Below, piece after piece: positions 34,145 through 41,812 of a DNA stretch of 64,000 nt. Below the pieces are notes generated by a model. The model ran no database searches. It had not been told where the DNA came from and was given only the letters and a program-made list of their open reading frames with translations. The stretch is from positions 186,001 to 250,000 of the forward strand of contig JBCBSQ010000001.1 of NCBI GenBank assembly GCA_039819085.1, read 5' to 3'. Source of the stretch: MED-G105 sp039819085. Lineage in GTDB: Bacteria; Pseudomonadota; Alphaproteobacteria; Caulobacterales; Parvularculaceae. The position numbers and the translations under genes are program-made. Numbering within the stretch: the first letter of the stretch is position 1; each line of letters opens with the position of its first letter.

Positions 34145-35554
34145 TTGGCTGAGCAATACGACGTTGTAATTATTGGCGCGGGGCCGGGCGGATATAACGC
34201 CGCGACGCGCGCGGGCCAGCTGGGCCTTAAGGTCGCGATGATTGAGAAGCGCGAGACGGGCAAGCTCGGCGGCACGTGCCTCAATGTCGGCTGCATACCG
34301 TCAAAAGCGCTGCTTCATGCTTCCGAACTCTATGAGGCTGCGAGCGAGGATTTCGCGAATCTCGGCATCGTCACGGGCGGCGTCTCGCTCGATCTGCCGA
34401 AGATGCTCAGCCAAAAAGAAGACGCCGTCGAAGGCCTCACCAAGGGCGTCGAATACCTCATGAACAAGAACAAGGTGGACGTCGTGCTCGGGGCCGGGGA
34501 GATCGTCGCGCCGGGCAAGGTGAAAGTGACGGCCGCGGACGGGTCGACGCAGGAGCTCTCCACAAAGAACATCGTCATTGCGACGGGCTCGGAAGTGACG
34601 CCATTGCCGGGCGTCGAAATCGACGAAGACAGGGTGGTCTCCTCCACCGGCGCGCTCGACCTGACGCAGGTGCCGGAGCATCTTGTCGTTGTCGGCGGCG
34701 GCGTCATCGGCCTGGAGCTTGGGTCGGTCTGGCGGCGGCTCGGCGCGAAGGTGACGGTCGTTGAGTTCCTCGACAAGATCCTGCCGACGATGGATGGCGA
34801 AGTGTCGAGGCAGTTCCAGCGCATCCTGAAGAAGCAGGGCGTTGAGTTCCGCCTGAAATCGAAAGTGACCGGCGTCGACACCTCGGGCAATGGCGCCAAG
34901 GTGACGGTGGAGCCGGCCGAGGGCGGCGAAGCGGAGACGATCGACGCGGACGTGGTGCTGGTCGCGATCGGCCGTCGTCCGCATACGGCGGGCCTCGGCC
35001 TTCAGAATGTGGGCGTTGAGACGGATAAGCGCGGGTTTATCCTTACCGACCATTTCAAGACCAATGTCCCCGGCGTGTGGGCGATCGGCGACTGCGTGCA
35101 CGGACCGATGCTCGCCCATAAGGCCGAAGACGATGGCCTCGCCTGCATCGAGTTGATCGCCGGCATGGCGGGCCATGTGAACTATGACGCCGTGCCGAAC
35201 GTCGTTTACACTTACCCGGAGGTCGCCTCCGTCGGGAAAACCGAAGAGGAGCTGAAGGCCGCCGGCGTCGCGTACAAGGTTGGCAAGTTTCCGTTCACGG
35301 CGAACAGCCGCGCCAAAACCAATCATGAAACGGATGGTTTCGTGAAGGTGATCGCCGAGGAGGGAACGGATCGGCTGCTCGGCTGCCACATCATTGGCGT
35401 TGGGGCGGGCGAGCTTATCGCGGAGGCGGTGATCGTGCTGGAGTTCGGCGGATCGTCGGAGGACATCGCGCGCACCTGCCATGCGCACCCGACCCGCTCC
35501 GAGGCCGTCCGTCAGGCGGCGATGGGCGTTGAGGGCTGGACAATGCAGGCCTGA
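34145..35554 (+). CDS. lpdA: Dihydrolipoyl dehydrogenase (E3)
   Basis: A 469-residue flavoprotein that re-oxidises dihydrolipoyl groups with NAD+. It has the FAD motif VVIIGAGPGGYNAA, the redox disulfide Cys45/Cys50 in GGTCLNVGCIPSKALL, the NAD motif VVVGGGVIGLELGS, and the C-terminal dimer/His region CHAHPTRSEAVRQAA. It starts with TTG, seven bases after AGGAGA. It serves the 2-oxoglutarate dehydrogenase of this locus and perhaps also glycine cleavage, since it is the only E3 in the window. It is the last gene of the suc cluster. Confidence 0.97.
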   Translation: MAEQYDVVIIGAGPGGYNAATRAGQLGLKVAMIEKRETGKLGGTCLNVGCIPSKALLHASELYEAASEDFANLGIVTGGVSLDLPKMLSQKEDAVEGLTKGVEYLMNKNKVDVVLGAGEIVAPGKVKVTAADGSTQELSTKNIVIATGSEVTPLPGVEIDEDRVVSSTGALDLTQVPEHLVVVGGGVIGLELGSVWRRLGAKVTVVEFLDKILPTMDGEVSRQFQRILKKQGVEFRLKSKVTGVDTSGNGAKVTVEPAEGGEAETIDADVVLVAIGRRPHTAGLGLQNVGVETDKRGFILTDHFKTNVPGVWAIGDCVHGPMLAHKAEDDGLACIELIAGMAGHVNYDAVPNVVYTYPEVASVGKTEEELKAAGVAYKVGKFPFTANSRAKTNHETDGFVKVIAEEGTDRLLGCHIIGVGAGELIAEAVIVLEFGGSSEDIARTCHAHPTRSEAVRQAAMGVEGWTMQA

Positions 35555-35597
35555 TGCGCTGCGACTGAAGCTCTGACCCGCAGCGAAGGCGCTTCCC

Positions 35598-36242
35598 ATG
35601 GTCAACCGCCCACGGTATCCAGACGATCGCGCCGGTGAAAACGAGGTGGACGGAGAAGACGCGAGCGACACGCCGCTCAGCGATATTCTCGACAAGGCCG
35701 CTGACGCCTCGACCGACGGCGACGGCCGGGTCTCGGTGAAAGAAGTGCTGGTGGCCCTTGGCGACCGAAGCTACGGGTCCTTGTTCGTCGTCCTTGGGGT
35801 CGCGTCCGGGACGCCGATCGCCATTGTGCCCGGCGCCTCGTCGCTACTTGGATTCGTGACGTTCTTGGTCGCCGCGCAGATGGTCTACGGCGCGCGCCAT
35901 GTCTGGCTGCCGCAGGTGATCTTAAACCTCTCCGTATCAGAACCATCCTTGCGCGGCGTGCGTGACCGGATCGCGCCGGCGGTGCGCCGCATAGACGCGT
36001 TGATCTTCCAGCGTTTCGACTGGGCGGCGAACGAGGCGATGCGGCGCATCGCCGGCGTGCTTGTCGGATTGCTCGGCCTGTTAATGATCCCGCTTGACTT
36101 CGTGCCGTTCGCCGTCGCCGCGCCGGCTTGGGCGGCGGTTGTGTTGGGGCTCGCGATCGCGTCGCGCGACGGGCTGATCATGCTGATCGGCGTCGCCGCT
36201 TTCACGGGCTCGCTCTGGCTCAGTTATGCGGCGCTATTTTAG
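35598..36242 (+). CDS. ExoD-family exopolysaccharide synthesis protein
   Basis: A 214-residue membrane protein matching the ExoD family. A hydrophilic N-terminal part (about 55 residues, with LSDILDKAADA and GRVSVKEVLVALGDRSYG) is followed by several membrane segments: the first around GSLFVVLGVASGTPIAIVPG, then SLLGFVTFLVAAQMVYG, and a helical hairpin plus a last helix near the end. ExoD in Sinorhizobium affects exopolysaccharide and alkali tolerance; the mechanism is unclear. The gene follows lpdA after 44 bases and converges on the VOC gene, whose stop lies 3 bases away. Confidence 0.85.
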   Translation: MVNRPRYPDDRAGENEVDGEDASDTPLSDILDKAADASTDGDGRVSVKEVLVALGDRSYGSLFVVLGVASGTPIAIVPGASSLLGFVTFLVAAQMVYGARHVWLPQVILNLSVSEPSLRGVRDRIAPAVRRIDALIFQRFDWAANEAMRRIAGVLVGLLGLLMIPLDFVPFAVAAPAWAAVVLGLAIASRDGLIMLIGVAAFTGSLWLSYAALF

Positions 36243-36245
36243 GTC

Positions 36246-36638
36246 TTACGCGTAGCTCACGACCTCATATTCGATGTCGTCCTTGTCCAGAAAATAGAAA
36301 CGTCTTCCTGGATCGTAGCCGCCGTGGTTGAACGGTGTGAAACCAGTCGCCTTCACTCTCGCCTCGACGGCGTCCAGGTCGTCGACGACGATCCCTATAT
36401 GCGCAAGGTGACCGACAGCGTCATAGGCCGGGTCGTCCCGTCTTTTGTGCGGCGCAGGCTCTTCATTTGGCCGATATAAAGCGATATAGTCCGTATCGGT
36501 CCCAATATGCACAGTGTAGCCGCCATGAATGGACGGGCCCGACCAGCGAACCTGCCAGTCGAACAATTCGCGCATCAGTCTTGCAGTGGCGTCGGGGTCC
36601 TTCACGGTGACGTTGACGTGTTCCAGGCGTCCAGTCAT
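36246..36638 (-). CDS. VOC-family (glyoxalase-like) protein, SoxR-linked
   Basis: A 130-residue single vicinal-oxygen-chelate module. It opens GRLEHVNVTVKDPDATARLM with a metal-ligand His, continues with YTVHIGTDTDYIALYRPN and GHLAHIGIVVDDLDAVEARV, and ends RRFYFLDKDDIEYEVVSY, with the second set of ligands. VOC proteins include glyoxalases, dioxygenases and drug-binding resistance proteins; the substrate here is unknown. Its ATG overlaps the stop of the upstream small gene by four bases, so both belong to one unit led by the SoxR box. Confidence 0.85.
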   Translation of the reverse strand: MTGRLEHVNVTVKDPDATARLMRELFDWQVRWSGPSIHGGYTVHIGTDTDYIALYRPNEEPAPHKRRDDPAYDAVGHLAHIGIVVDDLDAVEARVKATGFTPFNHGGYDPGRRFYFLDKDDIEYEVVSYA

Positions 36639-36883
36639 GACGCTTCTCCTTTTCTGACAAACTGTTTTGAGGTTGCTGCGGCGACGTTGCGCCGTATGGC
36701 GACGGCGGCGAAACGCAGCTTGAAGCGTCCGCCCCTTCGAAGCGACGGTTCTTCGGCGCGGCGCGTTTCGTCGAAGTCATCCGACCTCCATCGATCGCCC
36801 CATTGGAAGCCGTCCAGGTAGTGTCTGATTGCGCGGACGAGCAAAGCGTGAAGCTGCGCGTCTGTAGACAGTCTCTCGAACAT
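36635..36883 (-). CDS. Small hypothetical protein, first gene of SoxR-linked operon
   Basis: An 82-residue basic protein that I do not recognise. A helical first part (MFERLSTDAQLHALLVRAIRHYLDGFQWGD) is followed by an Arg-rich half with no membrane segment. The ATG at 36883 has GGAG six bases upstream. It is divergent from soxR, with the SoxR box in between, and overlaps the VOC gene by four bases. Induction by oxidised SoxR is predicted from the box. Confidence 0.7.
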   Translation of the reverse strand: MFERLSTDAQLHALLVRAIRHYLDGFQWGDRWRSDDFDETRRAEEPSLRRGGRFKLRFAAVAIRRNVAAATSKQFVRKGEAS

Positions 36884-36940
36884 GTCGTTCTCCAATCATC
36901 CGCCAACGCGGCTTATTCGGCGTTGACGGAGGGACGCTAG

Positions 36941-36962
36941 GACCTCAAGTTAAGTTGAGGTC
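36941..36962. promoter_or_regulatory. SoxR box between soxR and the divergent VOC operon
   Basis: GACCTCAA (36941-36948) and TTGAGGTC (36955-36962) are exact reverse complements around GTTAAG. This matches the CCTCAAGTTAACTTGAGG-type operator of SoxR almost letter for letter. It lies 28 bases before the soxR ATG and 57 bases before the small divergent gene. SoxR normally binds between stretched -35 and -10 elements and activates when its iron-sulfur cluster is oxidised. Confidence 0.92.
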
Positions 36963-36990
36963 AACAGGCTGATGAAAGATTTTCCGGTTC

Positions 36991-37491
36991 ATGAAGAAAG
37001 AAGAGACGATCTCAATCGGCGATCTGGCCGCGCGCACCGGGCTCGCGGTGTCTGCGATCCGGTTCTACGAAGACAAGGGCCTTGTCCGTCCTCTCCGGGA
37101 CGCAGGCGGCAGGCGGCAGTTTAAGCGCTCGGACGTCCGACGGGTGTCGTTCGTCATCGCCGCGCAGCGCCTTGGGTTCTCCCTGTCGGAGATCGCTGAA
37201 CGCCTCGCTGCGCTGCCGGACGGCCGGACGCCGACTGCCGCCGACTGGGAGAAAATCGGACGGGCGTTTCGCCATGAGATCGACGCGCGCATCGCCGGTT
37301 TGCAGGATCTGCGCGAGCGGCTGTCTTCGTGCATTGGCTGTGGGTGCCTGTCGTTGAAGACCTGCGCGCTCTATAATCCCGGCGATGCGGCGGCGCGGCG
37401 AGGGACCGGTCCCCGGTACCTCCTCGGCGATGCGCCGCCAAAAACGCCTCGCGCCAAGGCGATTCGCAGTGCGCGGAATTCCGACGTATAA
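36991..37491 (+). CDS. soxR: Redox-sensing transcriptional regulator SoxR
   Basis: A 166-residue MerR-family activator. The winged-helix domain SIGDLAARTGLAVSAIRFYEDKGLV (residues 8-32) and RRQFKRSDVRRVSFV match the family. The 2Fe-2S cysteines are Cys114, 117, 119 and 125 in CIGCGCLSLKTC, the exact SoxR spacing. It senses redox-cycling compounds. The C-terminal ~35 residues are a basic tail beyond the normal end, so the protein is a little longer than the usual ~150. No soxS is present, as expected outside enterics. Divergent from the VOC operon across the SoxR box. Confidence 0.95.
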   Translation: MKKEETISIGDLAARTGLAVSAIRFYEDKGLVRPLRDAGGRRQFKRSDVRRVSFVIAAQRLGFSLSEIAERLAALPDGRTPTAADWEKIGRAFRHEIDARIAGLQDLRERLSSCIGCGCLSLKTCALYNPGDAAARRGTGPRYLLGDAPPKTPRAKAIRSARNSDV

Positions 37492-37519
37492 GCGTCGAAG
37501 CGCTTCGGGAGGGCACTTT

Positions 37520-37849
37520 ATGACGTTTCTAAGGTTGCTGATGGTCGCGACCATCTATTCGGTGATTATTCTGGAAGTATATTCCGGCGTAATCCGGGGG
37601 CCTGTGTGGTGGATCGTGCCGGGCGTTCTGGTGATTTCCCTGGTCGGCGCGCTCGTCGTCTTCGGCGATCAGGTGGCGCCGCTGTCCGGTGAGAACGGCC
37701 ACGCCGGCGCTGAGCCGACCATTGGGCGCTGGATCGTGGTGGTTGTGGCCGCGACCGCGATGTCCGGGTTCGCATACTATTTCGGGCGGGAGATGATCCC
37801 GGGCATCATGCCTGACGCCGCGATCAACTCGGCAGGCGCCGGTCGCTGA
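37520..37849 (+). CDS. Hypothetical small membrane protein
   Basis: A 109-residue protein that I do not recognise. Three hydrophobic segments are visible: about residues 3-22, 29-48 and 73-89. A GGGAGGG ribosome-binding site stands just before the ATG at 37520, which decides the start over the longer open frame that overlaps soxR. It follows soxR after 28 bases and precedes another membrane protein after 13 bases, so it may share the soxR transcript. Function unknown. Confidence 0.65.
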   Translation: MTFLRLLMVATIYSVIILEVYSGVIRGPVWWIVPGVLVISLVGALVVFGDQVAPLSGENGHAGAEPTIGRWIVVVVAATAMSGFAYYFGREMIPGIMPDAAINSAGAGR

Positions 37850-37862
37850 GCAGGCGGTTCGC

Positions 37863-38129
37863 TTGCATTGGCATGGCCTCTCGGCGCCGGACCTGGTCGG
37901 CCTATGCGGCGCGGGACTTATCCTGTTCGCGTACGGCATGTCGCAGGCTGGGAGGCTTGACCCAAAGCGTCCTGCTTATTCAGCGATCAACTTGGTCGGC
38001 GCCGCGACCATCCTTTTTTCGCTCGCGTTCGTTTTCAATCTGCCGGCGGCGGTGATTGAAAGCGCCTGGCTCGTCATCAGCGCCTTTGGGCTGGTCGGCG
38101 CACTGCATCGCCGCGGGAGGGGTCGGTGA
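37863..38129 (+). CDS. CBU_0592-family membrane protein
   Basis: An 88-residue protein with three membrane helices. It matches the CBU_0592-type family: DLVGLCGAGLILFAYGMSQAGRLDP, YSAINLVGAATILFSLAFVFNLP, and AVIESAWLVISAFGLVGAL. The start is a TTG with AGGCGG six bases upstream; no ATG fits in frame before the first helix. Function of the family is unknown. It lies 13 bases after the previous membrane protein. Confidence 0.75.
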   Translation: MHWHGLSAPDLVGLCGAGLILFAYGMSQAGRLDPKRPAYSAINLVGAATILFSLAFVFNLPAAVIESAWLVISAFGLVGALHRRGRGR

Positions 38130-38287
38130 TCGCGTAAATCCTTGATGCGCAGCCGGAAAGTGACGCGAGGGCTGCCCGCCGGTCTGGATTCGCCGCCATA
38201 ATACGGCCAAAGTCGGGGCTTTGGATTCGAAGCGTCGATGCGCGCCCAGTTAGTCGGCTGCGCCCATGCGCAAGCGTTGGAGGGGTC

Positions 38288-40126
38288 ATGACGACACAAG
38301 CGGCCGACACCGCCCGTAGTTCAGAGGACAGTTCCTTTTTCGGCCACCCCAAGGGCCTCGCCATTCTGTTCTTCACCGAGATGTGGGAGCGCTTTTCGTA
38401 TTACGGGATGCGCGGGCTCCTCATTCTCTACCTCACCCAGCATTTTCTTTTCTCTGATGAACGCTCATCGGTGATGTACGGCGTCTACACCGCGCTCGTT
38501 TACATTATGACGATCATCGGCGGTTCGTTGGCCGACCGATACCTAGGCCAGCGCAAGGCGGTGACGTTCGGGGCGATCCTCCTCGTTCTTGGCCATTTCG
38601 GCATGGCGTTCGAAGGCGAGGGGTCGAGAGAAATACTCACTTATCAGGGTGAGGAGTACCAGGTGACGCTCGACGGCCGCGGCGGCGACGCGAGCCAGAT
38701 CATCGTCGCGGGCGACGCGGTTTCGCCGATCAGCTTCTCCGAGGGCGGAACGCATCTGTTGGTGGAGGATCCGCAAGTCATCGGCCTGCCCGCCAGCATT
38801 CCCGTCGACGCCTATGAGACCCGCATCGAACAGCAGGATCTCTACGTCAACATTCTATATCTGTCGCTTGCGCTGATCATCGCGGGCGTCGGATATCTGA
38901 AGGCCAATATCTCGACGATAGTCGGGGCGCTTTATCGGTTTGAAGACCCGCGGCGTGATTCCGGCTTTACGATTTTCTATATGGGAATCAATCTCGGGTC
39001 ATTCCTGGCGTCGATCCTCTGCGGCTATCTTGGGATCGTTCATGGTTGGAAATACGGTTTTGGCCTCGCCGGCCTTGGAATGGCGGTGGGGCTCGGAATC
39101 TTCCTCTGGGGGCAGAAGTACCTGGACGGACGCGCCGACCCTCCGGACCCGGCCAAGCTGAACAAGTCCGTGTTCGGCCCAGTTACGGTTGAGATGGCTT
39201 GCTATCTGACCGCGATCGGCATTGTCAGCCTGTCAATGCTGATGGTGATGAATTCGCATCTCATTCCGGATTGGTTCGTCGGCTCCATCGGAATCGCGGT
39301 TTTTGCGTTCCTCGTCTATTACGCCCAGCAGCAGCTCAAGGGCGATGAGCGCGCGCGCATGTTCGCCGCGATCTATTTCGTGCTGGCGCAGATCCCTTTC
39401 TGGGCGCTCTTTGAACAGGCGGGGTCGTCCCTTAATCTGTTTACGGACCGTCTCGTTGACCGCACGCTGTTCGGCTGGTCGGTGCCTGCGCCAGTGTTTC
39501 AGTCGCTGAACGCAGGCTACATATTCATTTTCGCGCCAATTATCGCGTGGATGTGGGTGGCGCTGGCGAAGCGAAAACTGGAGCCGTCGACGCCTGTCAA
39601 ATTTGCGCTTGGGGTGATCGGCGTCGGACTTGGATTCCTCGCCCTCGTCGCCGGCATGCAGCTTAGCGGGGCGGCGGGCCTCACCGCCGTCGGCTTTATC
39701 TTTTTGATCTATTGGATCCACACCATGTCGGAGCTCATGCTCTCGCCGGTGGGATTGTCAGCGGTCACGAAGATGGCGCCGGCGCGCGTCGTCGGTCTCG
39801 CGATGGGCGCCTGGTTTCTCTACACCGGACTCTCCAACTACCTCGCGGGCATTATCGCGCGAGGGACTGGAGCTGAAACGCTCGGCGGCCAGTTGACGGA
39901 CGTCGCGGCGGCGAAAGCGACCTACGCCTCAGTCTACACCAACGTGTCATTCGTCGCGATGGGGTTTGGGGTCGTCATGCTGGCGATCTCGCCACTGATC
40001 AAACGTCTGATGCGCCTAGAGACGTTGAAGGGCGATCCGGCGCATGCGCTGGCGGGCGAAGCCGAGCTTGCTCAGCCGGGAGCGGGAGGGATCAACCCTC
40101 CCCAAAAAGGACAGCCTGCGGAATGA
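38288..40126 (+). CDS. POT-family proton-dependent peptide transporter
   Basis: A 612-residue major-facilitator transporter. The EMWERFSYYGMRGLLILYL helix carries the POT ExxER motif for proton coupling. Later signature segments are IFYMGINLGSFLASILCGYLG and GPVTVEMACYL. A hydrophilic insertion (about residues 113-185, with EGGTHLLVEDPQV) lies between the third and fourth helices, longer than in DtpA/YdgR-type proteins. The C-terminal tail, Pro/Gly/Ala-rich, is soluble. It imports di- and tripeptides with protons. A GGAGGGG ribosome-binding site precedes the ATG at 38288. Confidence 0.93.
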   Translation: MTTQAADTARSSEDSSFFGHPKGLAILFFTEMWERFSYYGMRGLLILYLTQHFLFSDERSSVMYGVYTALVYIMTIIGGSLADRYLGQRKAVTFGAILLVLGHFGMAFEGEGSREILTYQGEEYQVTLDGRGGDASQIIVAGDAVSPISFSEGGTHLLVEDPQVIGLPASIPVDAYETRIEQQDLYVNILYLSLALIIAGVGYLKANISTIVGALYRFEDPRRDSGFTIFYMGINLGSFLASILCGYLGIVHGWKYGFGLAGLGMAVGLGIFLWGQKYLDGRADPPDPAKLNKSVFGPVTVEMACYLTAIGIVSLSMLMVMNSHLIPDWFVGSIGIAVFAFLVYYAQQQLKGDERARMFAAIYFVLAQIPFWALFEQAGSSLNLFTDRLVDRTLFGWSVPAPVFQSLNAGYIFIFAPIIAWMWVALAKRKLEPSTPVKFALGVIGVGLGFLALVAGMQLSGAAGLTAVGFIFLIYWIHTMSELMLSPVGLSAVTKMAPARVVGLAMGAWFLYTGLSNYLAGIIARGTGAETLGGQLTDVAAAKATYASVYTNVSFVAMGFGVVMLAISPLIKRLMRLETLKGDPAHALAGEAELAQPGAGGINPPQKGQPAE

Positions 40127-40159
40127 TGCGCGATCGCCTCGTTAAGGAGTTTTGGCGAC

Positions 40160-40732
40160 ATGCCTGATCGCTTGACGAAGATTGTCACGCGCGGAGGTGA
40201 CGCGGGCGAGACGTCGCTTGGCGACGGGTCGAGGCGGCCTAAGTCCGATCGCCGGGTGTCGTTGTTAGGAGACGTCGATGAGTTGAACTCCTGGATTGGC
40301 GTGGCGCGGGCTCATGAACCACTGGCCGAGGTTGAAACGGTGCTGGAGGCCGTTCAGCACGATCTTTTCGACCTTGGCGGGGCGCTTTGTTTTCCAGGCG
40401 CGACGCTCCTTACCGAAGCCCATGTCGCGCGTCTCGATGAGGCTGTGGAGACGTTGAATGAGGGGCTCTCGCCGTTGAAGGAGTTCATCCTGCCGGGCGG
40501 CGGGCGGACGGTGGCCTGGCTTCACGTCGCGCGCACCGTGTGTCGGCGCGTTGAGCGCAACGCCGCCACATTCTTCGATTCCGGTGAAGAAACTGAGGAA
40601 ACGACGCGGTGCGCAGCCGCATATCTCAATCGGCTGTCCGACTATCTCTTCGTCGCCGCCCGCGCCGAAGCGCGGCGAACCGGCGCTCGCGAGGTTTACT
40701 GGGAGAAGTCAAAAAGCGTCGGCGGCGCATAA
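40160..40732 (+). CDS. PduO-type ATP:cob(I)alamin adenosyltransferase
   Basis: A 190-residue enzyme that adenosylates cob(I)alamin to coenzyme B12. PduO-type motifs are TRGGDAGETSLGDG (residues 9-22), LGDVDELNSWIGVARA, FILPGG, ARTVCRRVERNAA and NRLSDYLFVAARAEAR, forming the ATP and corrinoid sites. AAGGAG precedes the start. No other cobalamin genes are near; it fits a cell that uses a B12-dependent mutase or methionine synthase. Its stop codon lies in a 14-base tandem repeat. Confidence 0.94.
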   Translation: MPDRLTKIVTRGGDAGETSLGDGSRRPKSDRRVSLLGDVDELNSWIGVARAHEPLAEVETVLEAVQHDLFDLGGALCFPGATLLTEAHVARLDEAVETLNEGLSPLKEFILPGGGRTVAWLHVARTVCRRVERNAATFFDSGEETEETTRCAAAYLNRLSDYLFVAARAEARRTGAREVYWEKSKSVGGA

Positions 40733-40749
40733 CGTGCGGCGCATAATGT
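40722..40749. repeat. 14-base tandem duplication over the adenosyltransferase stop
   Basis: GCGGCGCATAACGT (40722-40735) is followed at once by GCGGCGCATAATGT (40736-40749), a one-base mismatch. The first copy holds the TAA stop of the adenosyltransferase gene. Confidence 0.9.
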
Positions 40750-40802
40750 CCCGCCTCGCAATCGGCGAAGCGATACGCAGGCGGCGGCCAATTATGGTCA
40801 AC

Positions 40803-40837
40803 GGTTGGTAACCTTCCAGTCGCGCTCTTTACCAACC
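40803..40837. repeat. Perfect 9-base inverted repeat before the metalloprotease gene
   Basis: GGTTGGTAA (40803-40811) and TTACCAACC (40829-40837) are exact reverse complements separated by 17 bases. The gap between adenosyltransferase and metalloprotease genes is only 150 bases, and this repeat lies 45 bases before the latter's start. Spacing suits a dimeric regulator on one DNA face, or an RNA hairpin with a large loop. Confidence 0.6.
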
Positions 40838-40882
40838 TCCAACACGATCGCTCAACGCTCACGTCTTATCGTAGGCATCGCT

Positions 40883-41569
40883 ATGATGAGCGTCGGCACG
40901 ATATCCTTTCCGCCGCCGCATCCAGCGGCGAGGCCGGACTCCCGGCGCGAAAGCGCGGGGACGGGCGAGCTTGCGTCGTCTTCGGGCGCTGTTTCTTCAA
41001 CGGAGTTGACGGAAGAAGAGCAGCGGATTGTCGCTCAGCTGAAAGCCCGCGACCGCGAAGTGCGGGCCCATGAACAAGCGCACAAGTCGGTCGGCGGACG
41101 GTACGCCGGCGCCATCACCTACGACTATGATGAGGGCCCGGACGGCAAGCAGTATGCGGTTGGCGGCGAAGTGCCGATTGACGCGTCGCCGGTGCAAGGG
41201 GATCCAAAAGCGACGGTCGCGAAGATGGAGATTGTGATCGCCGCCGCGCTCGCCCCAGCTGAGCCGTCCGCGCAGGATCGATCCGTGGCGCGCGCGGCGC
41301 AGGCCGCCAAAATCGAGGCCCTCGCCGAACTCCGCTCCGAACGCGAGAGAGATTTGGGATCGTCCGGCGATTTTCGTCTTGCGCCCTCTCGCAATAGAGA
41401 GTCGGCTGAGGCTGGCGCGCAATTCGCCAATAGCGAGAACTCCAGGGTTAGCGAATTCACTGAATCCAGCGACATCATCGCCGCGTTAGGCGGGTATGGC
41501 GAGGTCATCGCCGCGTTCGCCCTCGGCGCTGAACGGGCGAATCGGTTGGGGGTGGCGCAGATAGCTTAA
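40883..41569 (+). CDS. Putative metalloprotease, CJM1_0395/SprA-related family
   Basis: A 228-residue protein. The diagnostic stretch is LKARDREVRAHEQAHKSVGGRYAGA, with a zinc-type HExxH (His63-Glu64-x2-His67). It is followed by TYDYDEGPDGKQYAVGGEVPIDASPV, as in relatives. No proteolysis has been shown for this family as far as I know. The N-terminal 40 residues are Pro/Ser/Ala-rich, and the C-terminal quarter is low-complexity, rich in Ser, Ala and Glu. Start at the first of two tandem ATGs; an AGG lies upstream. It precedes the OmpA gene, with a 243-base gap. Confidence 0.85.
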   Translation: MMSVGTISFPPPHPAARPDSRRESAGTGELASSSGAVSSTELTEEEQRIVAQLKARDREVRAHEQAHKSVGGRYAGAITYDYDEGPDGKQYAVGGEVPIDASPVQGDPKATVAKMEIVIAAALAPAEPSAQDRSVARAAQAAKIEALAELRSERERDLGSSGDFRLAPSRNRESAEAGAQFANSENSRVSEFTESSDIIAALGGYGEVIAAFALGAERANRLGVAQIA

Positions 41570-41674
41570 GCGCCGCCGCCGCAATGATTCGACCGCTGGA
41601 TCCCGTCAACTAGAGCCGCCGCGGCTTGAAATTCCCGCCAATTCCGGCGCTGCCGATGCGTTGATGCAACATCG

Positions 41675-41689
41675 TTAACCAGATATTAT
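41675..41689. promoter_or_regulatory. Near-match CtrA-type site upstream of the OmpA gene
   Basis: TTAACCAGATATTAT fits TTAA-N7-TTAA with one mismatch (last base). It lies about 125 bases before the OmpA start in an AT-richer patch. Outer-membrane protein genes are known CtrA targets in Caulobacter, but a one-mismatch eight-base pattern is not rare by chance. Confidence 0.25.
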
Positions 41690-41812
41690 TGAAACCGGTC
41701 GAATTGCTCGCTGGACGGCTGTAAGTCGAACGGTAAAACGTCTATTACCAATTCAAGATTGGCGGCTCACACGGGCGCGCGTCTTGTTAGCTGCACCTTT
41801 AGGAGGGGACTG

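Noticed and set aside
34301..35695. 464-codon open frame on the minus strand opposite lpdA
   Set aside because: Antisense shadow of lpdA; the sequence is Arg/His/Asp-rich without domain features.
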